Assembly: GCF_004745505.1 (NCBI RefSeq)
Contig: NZ_RKLX01000014.1
Location: 1 to 64,000 of the forward strand
Direction: 5' to 3'
Origin: Levilactobacillus suantsaiihabitans
GTDB lineage: Bacteria; Bacillota; Bacilli; Lactobacillales; Lactobacillaceae
Length of the DNA: 64,000 bases
Of this stretch, positions 53,402 through 61,537 are shown piece after piece. The position numbers and the translations under genes were made by a program. Below the pieces are notes generated by a model, which saw nothing but the letters and a program-made list of their open reading frames with translations, did not search any database and was not told the DNA's origin. Each line of letters begins with the position of its first letter. Position 1 is the first letter of the stretch.

Positions 53402-53422
53402 TTCAGTAGAATAGGCAGATGA

Positions 53423-53596
53423 GAGTGAGACAAAAGGCGATTAGCCGGCGAGCATTAAGGCTGCTAACCGAATAATCCCGGGCTTGGATTGTTTGATTAG
53501 CAGTTTTAAGTGGAACCGGCTGCCTGTTGGCGCACGTTTCAGCTATGTAGAAGTGACGCGAACGGGCCCGGGAGGTTTTGTCCCGGGCCCATTTTT
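53423..53596 (+). repeat. Dispersed structured intergenic element, copy B
   Basis: About 170 bases nearly identical to copy A (44296-44466). Outer arms AGCCGG (53443-53448) pair with CCGGCT (53516-53521). It ends in a GC-rich hairpin (GGGCCCGGGA to TCCCGGGCCC, 53565-53590) with a T run, which serves as terminator for the lipoprotein gene and lies directly before the ribosome site of the next gene. Confidence 0.88.
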
Positions 53597-53613
53597 TGAG
53601 GAGGCAGAAATTG

Positions 53614-54603
53614 ATGAAATGGCGATGGTGGCTAATTTTTGGCCTGACAATCAGCGCGGGGATGGCCTTAGCGGGGTGTCAACGCCCAGTAGCAGCGCAT
53701 CCCGCCACGCATACCACAGCGTCGTCGGCAGTGCGTCACTCGCAAACGCAGCACTCAGCGACGTCGAGCAAAGCCCGCCACACCGCGGCTAAACCGAAAT
53801 CAGCTCCGAGCCGGGTCCAGCTGCCCCTGCGGTCGATTGCCCAGCGGACCATGGGCCGGTTGGCCGGGCAAAATGCGGTCTATATCCAGACCACTGCTGG
53901 CCAAACACTGAGCTGGCACGATCGTTCGCAAAAAGCGGCCAGCGATATTAAGTTATTTATTTTAGCCACGGTCTATCGACAGGTGGTGGCGGGAACCTTT
54001 CAGCTAGCCACGCCGTATACGTTACGCGAAGCCGATAAGGTCGGCGGCACCGGTAATTTACAGGCCCAACCGGCGGGTACCCGCGTCACCAATCAAGCGT
54101 TGCTCAAGGCCATGATGACGGTGAGTGATAACACCGCCACCAATATCATCATTCGCGAAGTTGGCGGGCGGGCCGTGGTCAATCGTGAGATCCAGCGGCT
54201 GGGGGCGACTCAGACGCGGTTACGCCGGCTGATGATGGACCAAAAAGCCTTGGCAGCCGGGCGAGACAACGTGACCTCGGCGCGGGATTTAGGCCAATTA
54301 TTAATGAAATTGTGGCACCACCAACTGATCTCGCCGACAGCCGATACCGCCATGCTCAAACTGCTGGCGGCCAATACCAATCACACCAAATTACCGGCGA
54401 ACGTGCCGGCCAGTCGCCAGGTCTACAACAAGACCGGTGAGTTTGACACCTATGGGGTGGAAAACGACGCCGCGATTTTCGCGCACGGTCAGCGCGCAGT
54501 GGTGGTCGTGGCGCTGTCGCAACACGGTCAGCTAGCCGAACAGATTCCGGCGATGAACCGGCTAGGCCAACAGGTCGATCACGCGGTCTTTACGGCCAAG
54601 TGA
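53614..54603 (+). CDS. Serine hydrolase lipoprotein with class A beta-lactamase fold
   Basis: This 329-residue lipoprotein has a lipobox LAGC (Cys22), a Ser/Thr/His-rich linker (about 25-70) and a penicilloyl-serine hydrolase domain. The three motifs of the class A fold are present: Ser110-x-x-Lys113 (SDIK), Ser171-Asp172-Asn173, and Lys273-Thr274-Gly275. The family includes beta-lactamases and housekeeping relatives of unknown role in lactobacilli. The usual Glu166 of the omega loop is not obvious to me. The ATG at 53614 follows GAGGAGG by 9 bases. Whether it destroys beta-lactams is unknown. Confidence 0.83.
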   Translation: MKWRWWLIFGLTISAGMALAGCQRPVAAHPATHTTASSAVRHSQTQHSATSSKARHTAAKPKSAPSRVQLPLRSIAQRTMGRLAGQNAVYIQTTAGQTLSWHDRSQKAASDIKLFILATVYRQVVAGTFQLATPYTLREADKVGGTGNLQAQPAGTRVTNQALLKAMMTVSDNTATNIIIREVGGRAVVNREIQRLGATQTRLRRLMMDQKALAAGRDNVTSARDLGQLLMKLWHHQLISPTADTAMLKLLAANTNHTKLPANVPASRQVYNKTGEFDTYGVENDAAIFAHGQRAVVVVALSQHGQLAEQIPAMNRLGQQVDHAVFTAK

Positions 54604-54724
54604 TCGGCTCGTCTGGTTGTGGCAGGTGGCCGAATTTAACTGCCGCATCCTTGCTAAGAAACGTTTCGTTCGCCAGTCGAAGGGCTATAATGGACCTAGC
54701 TAAGCGGATGAGAGGGTTGATTGG

Positions 54725-55705
54725 ATGAAAGAAGAAATGCAAGCACATTGGCAACGCGAGCAGGCGGCCTGGAAAGCCCGGCAACAGGCGGAATTGGCCA
54801 AGCTGCGGGGCGCGCAACGCCATTTGTACCTGAACGTGGGTGCGTATTTGGCGATTTCCGTGATCGAGTTTTATCTCGCGGTGATCGGCCATTCACAAAC
54901 CTTGCGTGCCGATGCGTTTAATAATCTATCGGGGATTATTTCCTCGGTCCTGTTGCTGATTGGGATCTACATTGCCCGCGACATTCATGATGACGACCTG
55001 ATGGGCCAACCGCTGCCGGAGGATTATAGCCACAGCGGTCAACGGCTTCAGTTAACGCGGTTTCACTACGAGACGGTCTTCACCATGATCACCGGGATCG
55101 TCATGATTGCGATTGCGGCCAGCGTCATTTACGGTGGCATCAAGAGTCTGATGCACCCGGGCGACCAGGAGATTCCCCAGCCGATTACCTTACTGGGGGC
55201 CGGCGTGGCGACGGTCATCATGCTGGGCGTCTGGTGGTTGAACCGGCGCGCTGGGCGGAAATTGAAAAATGCTGCCCTCACGGCCGCGGCCCAAGATAGT
55301 TTGAGCGACGCCGTGACCAGTCTGGGCACCATGATCGCCATTGGCGGCGCGCTAGCGTTTCAGCTGACCTGGCTCGATGGGGTCGCCAGTCTGTTGGTCG
55401 GGATCTTTATTTTGACGGCGGGCATCAAGATTTTCCGCGAAAGCAGTTTGAATCTGGCGGATTACTTTGACCCCCAAGTCGAAGACCAGTTCCGACAAGC
55501 GGCGGCTGGGTTTCCCAGTGTTAAATACGTGGCGGATTTGAAAGCCCATTACAACGGCAACGTGGTGACGGTCGATCTGGTCATCGCGGTCGACCCGCAC
55601 ATGGAAGTCAAGGACAGTTATCGCCTGGGCGAAGAGATCGAAGCGGCCATGCGCCGCGAATTCGGAGTCGTCGATACCAACGTGATGGCGGTGCCAGCAG
55701 AATAG
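54725..55705 (+). CDS. Cation diffusion facilitator transporter
   Basis: This 326-residue metal/proton antiporter of the CDF family has six membrane segments and a cytosolic C-terminal domain. An acidic-basic N-terminal extension (about 1-33) precedes the first helix. The second metal-site motif, DSLSD in helix 5, is intact. The helix 2 motif reads NNLSG instead of the usual D/H-x-x-x-D, which may change metal choice (Mn or other). A strong terminator follows. Confidence 0.85.
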   Translation: MKEEMQAHWQREQAAWKARQQAELAKLRGAQRHLYLNVGAYLAISVIEFYLAVIGHSQTLRADAFNNLSGIISSVLLLIGIYIARDIHDDDLMGQPLPEDYSHSGQRLQLTRFHYETVFTMITGIVMIAIAASVIYGGIKSLMHPGDQEIPQPITLLGAGVATVIMLGVWWLNRRAGRKLKNAALTAAAQDSLSDAVTSLGTMIAIGGALAFQLTWLDGVASLLVGIFILTAGIKIFRESSLNLADYFDPQVEDQFRQAAAGFPSVKYVADLKAHYNGNVVTVDLVIAVDPHMEVKDSYRLGEEIEAAMRREFGVVDTNVMAVPAE

Positions 55706-55715
55706 TGACTCACTG

Positions 55716-55757
55716 AAAATGATTGGTTACGGAGAGATGTCGTCAACCAATCATTTT
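55716..55757 (+). terminator. Terminator of the CDF gene
   Basis: AAAATGATTGGTT (55716-55728) pairs perfectly with AACCAATCATTTT (55745-55757), then TCTTG. AT-rich palindromic sequence continues to about 55805. Confidence 0.88.
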
Positions 55758-55890
55758 TCTTGCTATTAGTTATTATCAATAATTATTAGTTATTAATAAT
55801 TGATGAACCGAGCATACTTACCAAAAGGTGCCTACTCCCCAAATGGGCGGTTAGGGCGTACAATGGAAAAAACAGTTGGGAGGTCATCAC

Positions 55891-56265
55891 GTGAAGAAGT
55901 CATATGACAATGGGGTTGAGGCAACGCTGGGCGTCATCGGCGGTAAATGGAAGCCACAACTGCTCTGCCACCTAGGTAATCGGCCACAACGAACGTGTGA
56001 CCTGCGGCGGGAATTGCCGGCCATTTCGCAAAAGGTGTTGACGCAACAACTCCGCGAGCTCGAGCAAGACGGCATCATCGTCCGACACGTGTCCGGTGAG
56101 CGGGCCCCTTTTAAAGTGACTTACGCCTTGACGGATTTGGGCCGGTCATTGGGCCAAATCTTGGTGCAGATGTCGGTGTGGGGTGAACGCCGGGCCAGCG
56201 AGGTGCCGGACATGGAAGTCACCCATGATCACAGCGGCTTTAGCCATATTTTAACGACGAACTAG
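55891..56265 (+). CDS. HxlR-family transcriptional regulator
   Basis: This 124-residue winged-helix regulator is of HxlR type (GGKWKPQLLCHL, LPAISQKVLTQQLRELEQDGII). HxlR proteins often respond to quinones, aldehydes or thiol stress. It starts at a GTG 7 bases after GGGAGG. It lies ahead of a degenerate HxlR-like gene and an Old Yellow Enzyme, a plausible regulon. The upstream CTTACCAAAAGGTGC (about 55818-55832) is an imperfect inverted repeat. Confidence 0.88.
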   Translation: MKKSYDNGVEATLGVIGGKWKPQLLCHLGNRPQRTCDLRRELPAISQKVLTQQLRELEQDGIIVRHVSGERAPFKVTYALTDLGRSLGQILVQMSVWGERRASEVPDMEVTHDHSGFSHILTTN

Positions 56266-56297
56266 CGTCTGGGACGCAATCTTTCAGACACTTGACC

Positions 56298-56328
56298 TAG
56301 GAGGTACTTTTAAGTGCCTTCTTTTTTT
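56298..56328 (+). terminator. Terminator of the HxlR gene
   Basis: AGGTACT (56302-56308) pairs with AGTGCCT (56313-56319, one G-T pair) around TTTA and is followed by CTTTTTTT. Confidence 0.75.
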
Positions 56329-56374
56329 ATTTGGCCCAGCCGGTTATGCTAGGTCTCGTTAAGGAGGTGGCCCA

Positions 56375-56668
56375 ATGCAGCCAACAGTTCGGGGCCTGGC
56401 GGTGACGCACAGTCTGGTCGGCACGCCCACGCAATGGCACTTGCTCTTGTTGCTGGCTGACGGGCCGCAATTCGGGAGCCGGTTGCGACGCCAATTGCCG
56501 CGATTGCAACGTCGCCAATGCGGGGTCGGCCTGTGGCAATTGTGGCGCCACCACCTGATTATGTTTCACGTGAAACACGGTTGGACGTTGACCACCGCGG
56601 GCGAGACGCTCCGACCGATTTTAAACGCAATCCAAACCTGTGATCAAGAAAGGCGGAAACTTCCATGA
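56375..56668 (+). CDS. HxlR-like winged-helix protein, divergent
   Basis: This 97-residue protein has a weak but recognisable HxlR pattern: QWHLLLLLADGPQFGSRLRRQLP for the first helices and LTTAGETLRPILNAI for the C-terminal helix. The wing region is shortened and unusual (MFHVKHG). A very strong AAGGAGG precedes the ATG, so it is likely translated. It overlaps the next gene by ATGA, so translation is coupled to the oxidoreductase. The wing codons form a perfect parS site. Confidence 0.65.
   Translation: MQPTVRGLAVTHSLVGTPTQWHLLLLLADGPQFGSRLRRQLPRLQRRQCGVGLWQLWRHHLIMFHVKHGWTLTTAGETLRPILNAIQTCDQERRKLP
56562..56577. other. parS site (ParB/Spo0J binding)
   Basis: TGTTTCACGTGAAACA is a perfect 16-bp palindrome that fits the Bacillus-type parS consensus TGTTNCACGTGAAACA. 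It lies inside the divergent HxlR-like gene and encodes MFHVKH together with the flanking A and C bases. No second perfect copy was noticed in the window. parS sites usually cluster around the replication origin. Confidence 0.85.
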
Positions 56669-57852
56669 CTTATCATTTTCAGGATTCCTATGCATTTGCG
56701 AACGGTGTGACCTTAAAGAACCGCGTGGTCATGTCACCCACCACGACCATGTCCAGCTTTTACGACGGGCACGTGACCAATGATGAAATCGACTTTTACA
56801 GCGCCCGGGCTGGTGGTGTGGGGCTGATCATTGGTGAAGTTGCCAACGTTGTGCCCGGTGGTAAGGGCTTTGAAGGGGAGCTGTCGATTGCCGACGACAC
56901 GGATATTGACGGTCTCAGTAAGCTCGCCAATGCCATGAAGCGCAATGGGACCAAGGCCGTCTTGCAGATCTTCCACGCCGGGCGCAAGTCTAACGACAGC
57001 ATCTTGCGCGGCCAACAACCGGTCAGTGCCAGCGCGGTGAAGGCCGTCTTTCCGGCCGATTCCCAGACGCCACGAGAAATGACGGCCGACGAAATCGACG
57101 AGCTGATCGTAGCCTTTGGTGAGGCCACGCGGCGGGCGATTGCGGCGGGGTTTGACGGCGTCGAGTTGCACGGGGCCAACACGTATTTGCTCCAGCAATT
57201 CTTCTCACCCAACTCAAATCGCCGGACCGACAAGTGGGGTGGCGACCGCGATGCGCGCATGGGACTGGCCCAGGCCGTGATTGCCCGCGTTCACGAAGCC
57301 ATCGCTACCTACGCGGACCGACCATTCTTACTGGGCTACCGCATCTCGCCGGAAGAAATCGAAACGCCCGGCATCCGGTTGGCCGACAGCTTGGCCTTCC
57401 TGGAGATGCTAGCGGACTCCCCAGTGGATTACGTCCACATGTCCATGGGTTCTGCCCAACGGACCTCATTGAACGACAAGTCCGATCACGAGCCAATTAT
57501 GAAGAAATTTGTTGCCCAATTAGCTGGACGCAAGCCGTTGATCGGTGTCGGGTCCGTGGAAACACCCGCCGATGCCGAAGCCGTTTTAGCCATGGGTGCC
57601 GATCTGGTGGCGATGGGCCGCGAAATGATTCGCGAACCGCAATGGATGGAAAAGGTCGAGGACCATGATGAGGCCAGCATCCGCTACCAGCTGTCCCCAT
57701 CGGAAATGACCGAATTGAAGATTCCAGTCGCCATGCAATACTACCTAAAAGGGGCCTTTTACTCGGTGATGCATTTCACCACGGATCCCGCTACGGCGGT
57801 GGATTACCAAAATGAAGCGGCACCGATGGAAGGCTTCGAGAAGAAAATGTAG
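56665..57852 (+). CDS. NADH:flavin oxidoreductase (Old Yellow Enzyme family)
   Basis: This 395-residue FMN-dependent TIM-barrel enzyme reduces activated alkenes, quinones or nitro compounds with NAD(P)H. Visible motifs are LQIFHAGR, GFDGVELHGANTYLLQQFFSP with catalytic-type His and Asn, and the FMN phosphate motif ADLVAMGREMI. It is translationally coupled to the HxlR-like gene, which suggests induction by an electrophile. Confidence 0.92.
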   Translation: MTYHFQDSYAFANGVTLKNRVVMSPTTTMSSFYDGHVTNDEIDFYSARAGGVGLIIGEVANVVPGGKGFEGELSIADDTDIDGLSKLANAMKRNGTKAVLQIFHAGRKSNDSILRGQQPVSASAVKAVFPADSQTPREMTADEIDELIVAFGEATRRAIAAGFDGVELHGANTYLLQQFFSPNSNRRTDKWGGDRDARMGLAQAVIARVHEAIATYADRPFLLGYRISPEEIETPGIRLADSLAFLEMLADSPVDYVHMSMGSAQRTSLNDKSDHEPIMKKFVAQLAGRKPLIGVGSVETPADAEAVLAMGADLVAMGREMIREPQWMEKVEDHDEASIRYQLSPSEMTELKIPVAMQYYLKGAFYSVMHFTTDPATAVDYQNEAAPMEGFEKKM

Positions 57853-57899
57853 GCCGTTTTCGATATTAATTTCGCGAATAGAAAATACTTGTTAAAGCA

Positions 57900-57946
57900 A
57901 ACTTGCCCAACCTGGGAGGATTCTCCTGGGAGTGGGCAAGTTTTTT
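57900..57946 (+). terminator. Terminator of the Old Yellow Enzyme gene
   Basis: AACTTGCCCA (57900-57909) pairs perfectly with TGGGCAAGTT (57933-57942), followed by TTTT, with a smaller hairpin inside. Confidence 0.9.
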
Positions 57947-57948
57947 GA

Positions 57949-58641
57949 TTATTGGGTAATTTTAACCTGACCGGAACCGCTGGTGATGGTCAGGGGATGT
58001 TGGCCGGCGATGGTGTAGTCGTGGTTACTGGTGGCGACGCGGCGGCCGTTGAGGTGAGCCTGGCCGTTTTTCACGGCGACGTTCAACCCGGCGCTCGTTA
58101 GCTGAGTCAACGTGGTGCTACCGTTGTCCTTGATCAATCGGCCGGCACCCGTAACGGTGAGACGGTGGGCTTGAGTCGTGCCGTTGTGGTGGTGGACCTC
58201 GAGGTGGTGGGTCGTCAGGTCGGTTAGGTTGAGCGTGCCGTTGAGCTGATGGATGGTGACGGCGTCGAGGTCATCGGCGTTGGCCAGAGTGAGCACGATC
58301 TTGGCGGACCGTCCCAGTGTCAATTGGTGGCGATCCGCCGCCGTTTCGGTCAGACTGAGGGTGTCGTTTTGCTGGTCCAGGTGATACTGGTCGGCGGCGA
58401 CGTTGGTCAGGTCCAGTCGGTTTTGGGCGCCGGAACGGATGGTGATCACGGCCGTTTGGACACGCAGATTCAAGGTCTTAGGTGCCGCGGTCAGCGTGAC
58501 TTGGCGGTCGGTGAGGGGGCGCACGGTCAGCCGGTTGACGTTGATGCGGTGATGACTGGCGTTGGCCCAGGCAATCAGGCCGCCAGAGACGAGGGCCAAA
58601 ACGAGGATGAGGATACCGATCGTGATTAACATTTTTTTCAT
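57949..58641 (-). CDS. Membrane-anchored DUF4097 beta-helix protein
   Basis: This 230-residue protein has an N-terminal membrane anchor (about 4-27) and a repetitive beta-strand domain typical of DUF4097 (LTLANADDLDAVTIHQLNG and similar units), predicted outside the membrane. Such proteins are often in envelope-stress operons. AAAGGAG precedes the ATG. The promoter carries the same 27-bp operator as the TetR gene upstream, so it should be repressed by it. Confidence 0.82.
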   Translation of the reverse strand: MKKMLITIGILILVLALVSGGLIAWANASHHRINVNRLTVRPLTDRQVTLTAAPKTLNLRVQTAVITIRSGAQNRLDLTNVAADQYHLDQQNDTLSLTETAADRHQLTLGRSAKIVLTLANADDLDAVTIHQLNGTLNLTDLTTHHLEVHHHNGTTQAHRLTVTGAGRLIKDNGSTTLTQLTSAGLNVAVKNGQAHLNGRRVATSNHDYTIAGQHPLTITSGSGQVKITQ

Positions 58642-58660
58642 ATTAACTCCTTTGTGAGTG

Positions 58661-58687
58661 TGAATGAATATTATTTAAATTCATTCA
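58661..58687. promoter_or_regulatory. TetR-type operator before the DUF4097 gene
   Basis: TGAATGAAT-N9-ATTCATTCA has 9-bp perfect arms. It is the same as the operator at 59300-59326. Confidence 0.82.
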
Positions 58688-58716
58688 TTTTATTGATAAA
58701 AAAATAACCGCACTGG

Positions 58717-59283
58717 CTATTTTAAAACGACTTTGAGAATCCCGGTGATCAGGTCGTTGAGCACCTGAAAGTAATCGTCCGTCTGGATCTCGCTTTGATG
58801 GAAATCCACGACGGTGAGGGCGTTGAACAGGCTGACGGCACGGGCCTTGGTCATGGTCGGCGCCAGTAGGCCTTGTACCTGCCAGCGGTCGATCAGCGTC
58901 AACAGGGTGGCGTAGACCACGCTATCGGCCACGGCGTTTTGGTTAGCCTGGGCGATCTGGCGATTGAGCTTGGGATTTTGAAACCATTCTTGTAAGATCA
59001 GATTATCTGCGGATTGCGTGAAGATTTGGCGAATCACGGTCCGCAAGACGGTGGCCGGGTCGGCGGTGAGGTCCACGTTGGCCAGAATGGCCCGTTTGAC
59101 CCGCTCGTTTTCCGCGTTGTAGACGGCCAGGAAGATGCTTGACTTGGCATCATAAAAATTATAAAAGGTGCCGACCGCGACGTTGGCCCGGGCGGCAATG
59201 TCGGCGATGCTGGTGGCCTTGAAGCCGTTGGCCAAGAAAAGGTCGCGGGCGGCCGTGAATAAACGTTGTTGTTTATCGTCCAT
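58717..59283 (-). CDS. TetR-family repressor
   Basis: This 188-residue repressor has a helix-turn-helix at about 25-50 (SIADIAARANVAVGTFYNFYDAK). AAGGAGG precedes the ATG. A 9-bp-arm operator lies in its own promoter and another before the DUF4097 gene downstream, so it probably regulates both. The ligand is not known. Confidence 0.88.
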   Translation of the reverse strand: MDDKQQRLFTAARDLFLANGFKATSIADIAARANVAVGTFYNFYDAKSSIFLAVYNAENERVKRAILANVDLTADPATVLRTVIRQIFTQSADNLILQEWFQNPKLNRQIAQANQNAVADSVVYATLLTLIDRWQVQGLLAPTMTKARAVSLFNALTVVDFHQSEIQTDDYFQVLNDLITGILKVVLK

Positions 59284-59299
59284 GTGAGGTCCTCCTTAC

Positions 59300-59326
59300 T
59301 GAATGAATATTAAATCAATTCATTCA
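59300..59326. promoter_or_regulatory. TetR-type operator before tetR
   Basis: TGAATGAAT-N9-ATTCATTCA lies 17-43 bases upstream of the TetR start. It has the same arms and spacing as 58661-58687. Confidence 0.82.
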
Positions 59327-59362
59327 TTTTGTCAAGAAGAGAGATTGAGAAAGTTGGCCAAC

Positions 59363-59397
59363 TAAAAAAAGACGCCCAGTCTCGTGACCAGGCGTCT
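59363..59397 (-). terminator. Terminator of the MFS gene at 59419-60699
   Basis: AGACGCC (59370-59376) pairs with GGCGTCT (59391-59397). The A run at 59363-59370 gives the T tail on the minus strand. Confidence 0.85.
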
Positions 59398-59418
59398 CGC
59401 AGATTAAAAAAATGGTGG

Positions 59419-60699
59419 TTACTCCAACGACTCTTCCACAACCGGCTCAGCTTCGGCTGCCAAGCGGGCTTGTAACTGCTGATCGTAGGCGCGCACGCTA
59501 GGCATGGCCAACATGGCTAACCCACAGATCAAAGACCCCACGCCGCCGATGATAAACAGTTTTTCCACGCCAATCGCGTCGGCAATCGGCCCGGCAAAGA
59601 TCAGGCCCACGGGCCCGGCGATACTGGTCAGGGAGTTTAAGACGCCCAGGACCCGGCCCAATTCGTTAGCGGGGAAGCTCTGTTGAATCATCGCCATCAG
59701 TAGGGTGCTGTAAAATGGCGTCACGGCACCGGCCAGAACGTTTAAAATCACAAACCAAACGAAGCCGGTTTGATTGCCGGGCAAAAGCCCACTGCCGCCA
59801 AAGGTCACGGCCATGGCGATGGTCGCCCAAAAGATGGGTTTCATGCGGTCACGCCAATTGCCGAACAGGCCGATGATAGCGCCCCCGCCCAGCATGCCGA
59901 CCGAATAGATGACTTCAATCAGCCCGGCCTGGCCGACCGTTCCGTGGAAATAACCCATGGTCATCAACGGATACAGGCTGGCGGCGGGCATGAACATCAG
60001 CGTAAACGTCGCGCCAATCATGGTGATGGCCCACAGACCGCGGGTGTGGCGGAGCTTATCCAGCCCAAATTTGGCATCGGCCAGGACGTGGACCTTTTCG
60101 TCGATCGCCGGATGTTCCGGAATCATGACGAAGGTCAATAGACTAATCCCAATGATGGCACCCAAAACATCCACTAAAATTAAGAAATTCATGGGGATGA
60201 TGGCAAATAGAAAGGCCCCGAGTGCTGGCGCGATGATCATGTTGGCCGACTGGACCATGCCCAGCTGGCCGTTGATGCGTGTCAGTTCTTCAGCGGGCAC
60301 CATGGTCGGTAGAATCGACTGAATGGTGGGCATCTGAAAGGTCTGCGCGATGGAACGGACTAAGAGTGAAATGAAGATCAGCCACAGCGGAAAGGTCGCC
60401 TGTAGCGTCCCGACAACGGACAAAATAATGGCAAAGATGGCTGCGACCACGTCGGGAACGATCAACAAGGCCTTCTTGTTGAGTCGGTCGACGAAGGGGC
60501 CAACGAACGGACTGAGCAGGACCATCGGCAACATGCCTAGCAACGTGGCAAGGCTGAGGACCGTGGCCGAACCGGTCTGTTTGGTCAGATACCAGATGAT
60601 GGCGTATTGCACGACCATACTGGTGATTCCGGACAGAAACTGACTGGTTAAAAATAAATAAATATTGCGCCGCCAATGCGGAAGTAAAGTTGTTTCCAA
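59419..60699 (-). CDS. MFS transporter, MefA/MFS_3 type
   Basis: This 426-residue membrane protein has about twelve segments. GPFVDRLNKK between segments 2 and 3 and the start WRRNIYLFLTSQFLSGITSMVVQY fit the macrolide-efflux-like MFS group. The last part is a Glu-rich cytosolic tail. GGGGGG precedes the ATG. The MerR-type regulator upstream on the same strand may control it. Substrate unknown. Confidence 0.87.
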   Translation of the reverse strand: METTLLPHWRRNIYLFLTSQFLSGITSMVVQYAIIWYLTKQTGSATVLSLATLLGMLPMVLLSPFVGPFVDRLNKKALLIVPDVVAAIFAIILSVVGTLQATFPLWLIFISLLVRSIAQTFQMPTIQSILPTMVPAEELTRINGQLGMVQSANMIIAPALGAFLFAIIPMNFLILVDVLGAIIGISLLTFVMIPEHPAIDEKVHVLADAKFGLDKLRHTRGLWAITMIGATFTLMFMPAASLYPLMTMGYFHGTVGQAGLIEVIYSVGMLGGGAIIGLFGNWRDRMKPIFWATIAMAVTFGGSGLLPGNQTGFVWFVILNVLAGAVTPFYSTLLMAMIQQSFPANELGRVLGVLNSLTSIAGPVGLIFAGPIADAIGVEKLFIIGGVGSLICGLAMLAMPSVRAYDQQLQARLAAEAEPVVEESLE

Positions 60700-60944
60700 G
60701 GGTTATCCCCCCTTTTATAAAATACGCAATAAATGCTTCACAGGCTGTTAATATTAGCATATTAGTAAAGGGGGTACAAGAAACTTGACTCGGAAAATGA
60801 AAGCGGCACCGATGGCGGGTTATCCGCCGTTTCGGCTAGCCGACAAGGACCCACGACCAACAAAAAACCATGGCCCAATGTTGCGGAGGTCATAGCTGAT
60901 TTGGTGCGGTTATTGTGATGCATGCTAGTGGGAGCCGGTCAAGC

Positions 60945-61367
60945 TTACACCGTTTGGTCAGCGGCCGTGTCGCGCAAATTTGACGGCACAAAGCTATCGG
61001 GTTCGTGGTTTTTCATGATGGTCGCATAGTGCTCCACCTTGAAATTGATGGTTGAAAGATGGTGCTTTAAGTCAGCGATTTCGCTTAGCGTCCGTTCCTG
61101 TTGCGCTTGCATCATGGCGTAGCGTTCAGGAATGGTACTGTCACCCTCTTGGACCAAGTCGAGATAGTGTTGAATCCGTTCAACGGGCATCCCGGTGCCC
61201 CGGAGGCAAACGATGACGTGTAGCCATTCGAGGTCCACGTCATTGAAGACACGGTTGTTGTTCTCATCGCGTTGCACGTACGGCAACATGCCATGATCGT
61301 GGTAATACCGGATGCTATAGGTAGAAATCCCTAGCTTTTGGGCGACTTCGTGAATGGTGTAAGACAT
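60945..61367 (-). CDS. MerR-family regulator
   Basis: This 140-residue regulator has the MerR helix-turn-helix (TIHEVAQKLGISTYSIRYYHDHGML) and a C-terminal coiled coil (about 75-115). There are no metal-binding cysteine motifs, so a redox, aldehyde or drug signal is more likely. The ATG at 61367 follows GGAGG by 8 bases. The MFS gene follows after 245 bases that hold no gene. A GTTAG-N7-CTAAC operator lies upstream. Confidence 0.88.
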   Translation of the reverse strand: MSYTIHEVAQKLGISTYSIRYYHDHGMLPYVQRDENNNRVFNDVDLEWLHVIVCLRGTGMPVERIQHYLDLVQEGDSTIPERYAMMQAQQERTLSEIADLKHHLSTINFKVEHYATIMKNHEPDSFVPSNLRDTAADQTV

Positions 61368-61387
61368 GCCCGGTTCCTCCTTCAAGG

Positions 61388-61404
61388 GTTAGCGTTCGAC
61401 TAAC
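61388..61404 (-). promoter_or_regulatory. Inverted repeat before merR
   Basis: GTTAG-N7-CTAAC lies 21 bases before the merR start. It is a likely autoregulatory site. Confidence 0.5.
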
Positions 61405-61537
61405 TGTAAGTGATGCTATCTATCATACGCGTCTCATTTGACTAGCGCAAGCATTTGTCTTGGAAATTTAAGCAAAGGGGTTGCCTTCAGGTAGGGCGAA
61501 GGGGGTACACTACGGGATGAAGAAAGGTGGTGGGGGT

